Position numbers and translations under genes: made by a program
Notes under the pieces: generated by a model
The model's input: only the letters and a program-made list of their open reading frames with translations
Told to the model about the DNA's origin: nothing
Databases searched by the model: none
Assembly: GCA_947034895.1 (NCBI GenBank)
Contig: OX344764.1
Location: forward strand, 57,021,348-57,085,347
Reading direction: 5' to 3'
DNA length: 64,000 bases
DNA from: Rhytidiadelphus loreus
Lineage: Eukaryota; Streptophyta; Bryopsida; Hypnales; Hylocomiaceae
Part shown: in pieces, positions 61,762 to 64,000 of the stretch
How positions within the stretch are numbered: the first letter of the stretch is position 1
Layout: every line of letters starts with the position of its first letter

Positions 61762-62202
61762 TTATTGTCCTTCTTGTCTTGCTCGTTTTCTTCTTGCTTC
61801 TAATACTTCTAACTCATCCAAAGTAAGACTCCATATTTCATTTTTTTGAAAAATTGAATAGGGATTTTTATTTTTATTTCTAAAATAATCAATACTTGGC
61901 AAGTTAAAAGTAGCAAAACTACCTTCAATAGAATCCACTTTTGTGTCAACTTCATTTGATTTCTTCAAACATGAAGTTCCTTGAAGAATTGATAGGTATA
62001 CAAGACTATCCTCTTTGATGTTACAATCATGTAATGAGGATATGTCATTTTCAAGCCATCCTTCATTAAAAATTAGACGTTGGTGGTTTATTGGAAGTCC
62101 AGTTACTTCCATTAGCCTTTCTTTTAATTGTTTGATAGTTGTTGCACTCACCACCTCAATACCAAAAAGTCTATGGGAAAGAGTTTTGATTGTAATCTTC
62201 AT
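61762..62202 (-). CDS. small ubiquitin-like domain protein
   Basis: An uninterrupted 146-residue ORF. Residues 1-72 follow the ubiquitin fold line by line: MKITIKTLSHRLFGIEV, then TIKQLKERLMEVTGLPINHQ, RLIFNEGWLEND, and LHDCNIKEDSLVYLSI. The positions of ubiquitin K48 and the C-terminal GG are not kept, so it is not conjugatable ubiquitin. The second half ends in a basic helix (DELEVLEARRKRARQEGQ). Such proteins often act as adaptors, but no partner is visible. No introns. AT-rich codons match the surroundings. It could be an old retrocopy, a fragment of a larger ubiquitin-like gene or TE cargo. Confidence 0.6.
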   Translation of the reverse strand: MKITIKTLSHRLFGIEVVSATTIKQLKERLMEVTGLPINHQRLIFNEGWLENDISSLHDCNIKEDSLVYLSILQGTSCLKKSNEVDTKVDSIEGSFATFNLPSIDYFRNKNKNPYSIFQKNEIWSLTLDELEVLEARRKRARQEGQ

Positions 62203-62629
62203 CTTGAAATAATTTATTTACAATTGAAGAATTTCAAATGTTTGAATTGGATTTTTTTTATTAAAACTATTAAATGAATAGTTTAATAAGAATGAACTCT
62301 CAATCCAAAAGTAGTTGAAAATACATCTATAGCCTAGACCAAAAAGATAATTAAATTAAAAATTGGCAATAATAGAGAAGAAAAGGATGAAAGTTTTAAT
62401 CTCAATTGAAATGAGTTGAATGGAAGAAAAAAAAAAAAATTTAACACTTAAAGAACTTAAAAATAATATATGTTGGTGTATATTTTATTCTTTTATACTA
62501 AAAACATAATGTTATTGAAAGTTGTCTTTTACTTTTCTTTGCATGATGTTGCTTTTACTTTTTGTATAACTTTGCTTTTTTGTTTTGTATAATTATACGT
62601 TTAAATTTAAAAAGTAAAATCTCTAAGTT

Positions 62630-63700
62630 TCACATCTTCATAATTACTACTGTAGCCTATGTCGTTGGTCCAAAGTAAAAGAGAATGTCCCTTCAATAAT
62701 TCCAAAGTAAAAGAGGATTTCATTCTATTTTTAATTCAAAAATAATTCAAAATTTTATAAGTTTCACACTATAGGTCCAAACCCCACAAAACAAAGTTTG
62801 TACACCCCTACTCATGGAAAATTTTCTAATGTTATCCTGAATGCAATCGACTAACACACAGTCCAAAAGATACATAATTTATTATAATTTAAGATTCAAA
62901 ATAACTCAAAAATCCTTAACTTTCACACCATAGGTTTAAATGCCACACAACAAAATTCATACATCCCTATTTGAGAGAGCTTTCTAAAGGTATGAAGAAT
63001 ACGACTGACACATGGTCCAAAAGATCCATAATTTAGCATAAATTAAGATCCAAAAATAACTAGAAAAATCCATAACTTTCACATTGTATGTCCAAACACC
63101 ACCAAACAAAGTCCATACACTCAAGAAGGTGAATAGGGGACGTACGGTTCCAAAAATCTCACCATAACAAACAAATAAAACAAAACAAACAAACAACCTA
63201 ATTTACAGTATAGACTAGTGTGCTCTGTGTTGTTGTCACAATAAAAGTAAAAGTAAAAATATTTTTCTAATTTTCTAATTCCTAAAAACTTCAAAATCAA
63301 TAACTTTCACATCATGAATTAGAACAGAGTTTGTGCACCCGTCACCACATAGGGCTTTTTAATAGTACCAAGAATATGACCAAAGGATGCACAATTTTAG
63401 GAGACCTCACCATAATAAACAAAACAAACAACCTAATTTAAGGTATGGACTAGTGCGCCCTATATTGTTGCCACCGCCAAAATAAAAGTAAAAATAATTT
63501 TCTATTCTTTCAATTTGTAAAACTTTAAAATTCAATATCTTTTATACATGAAAGAGTGCAAAGGCTTTGTTGCGGTGTGAGAAGTTGCATTCTTAATACA
63601 GATAGAGAGTTTTATACACAAAGGAGAGCAAGGACTTTGTTTTGTGATGTTTGGACATGCAATGTGAAAGTTATGAATTTCCAAAATAAAATATAATTTG
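62630..63700. repeat. diverged tandem repeat, units of about 170-230 bp
   Basis: The phrase AACTTTCACACCATAGG...CCAAACACCACAAAACAAAG, with a following GTCCATACACYCCTA, recurs near 62755, 62915, 63075 and 63300. An inverse copy lies at about 63640. A weak outlier is near 60900. Nothing coding. Confidence 0.65.
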
Positions 63701-64000
63701 ATTCAATTTTTGAACACACAAAAACTTTGAAATTCCATAACTTCACATTGTAGGTTGAAATGAATGAATATGGACTTTTGTGATGCTCATATATTTATTC
63801 CATGTTTTATCACCTTCATTTTACATTAAAAATAAATGAAGTACATGCATTATTGTAGATGTTGTGAATACATACCTTCACGGTTGCTATTATGTGAGCC
63901 TAGGATCTTGAGCCCATGAGTATAGGAGCCTAGGTTCCTATATTATAGGCACCTTCCATAGTTATAAGATGTTTATATTATAGGTGTCTATGTCCAATGT
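63701..64000. other. AT-rich tail of the window
   Basis: Contains short repeats of CCTAGGTTCCTATATTATAGG type near 63900-63990. No gene. Confidence 0.4.

Overview
The window looks like nuclear DNA of a land plant with a repeat-rich genome. The basis is spliced genes with GT-AG introns, plant-type transposons of every major class (hAT, MULE, CACTA, copia, SINE-like) nested in each other, and one single-copy-looking gene of a plant START-like family. Several transposon proteins resemble families I associate with mosses, lycophytes or ferns more than with flowering plants, but the species is inference only.

Layout. 1-1.4 kb: AT-rich upstream sequence. 1.7-6.2 kb: the one convincing ordinary host gene, a complete nine-exon START/Bet v1-like lipid-binding protein. 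6.2-16.3 kb: a CACTA-type element with TSD (8147-9658), and a decayed Ty1/copia element on the minus strand that is split by a second CACTA-like element (12143-15093). 16.3-56.3 kb: an apparent giant MULE-like element of about 40 kb, bounded by inverted copies of one terminal sequence. It carries a decayed MULE transposase gene on the minus strand (about 25.4 to 17.5 kb) and a decayed ParB-like/DNA-methyltransferase gene on the plus strand (48.45-54.0 kb). Later insertions lie inside it: a 4-kb LTR-type element in a transposase intron, CACTA elements and MITEs, a small hAT MITE, and a 13,953-bp hAT element. 56.3-58.65 kb: an unrecognised, spliced, decayed gene on the minus strand. 58.65-64 kb: AT-rich repeats with one small ubiquitin-like ORF.

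The best-defined novelty is the 14-kb hAT element at 34494-48446, with a perfect 8-bp TSD and a 21-bp perfect TIR. Besides a transposase (BED finger, DUF659-like core, hATC and a long acidic/RG-rich tail), it carries a divergent gene pair: an uninterrupted protein-kinase-like ORF and a long coiled-coil/RING protein. Blocks of a GC-rich repeat (GGGCGGGGACG-like) sit in the interval between the pair, upstream of the transposase and next to the ends. The second system is the giant MULE with a ParB-MTase cargo gene.

The in-frame stops that I examined in the transposon genes can all be explained by a single C:G to T:A change from CAG, CAA, CGA or TGG. This is the expected mark of cytosine-methylation decay. 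The START gene and the hAT kinase ORF have none.
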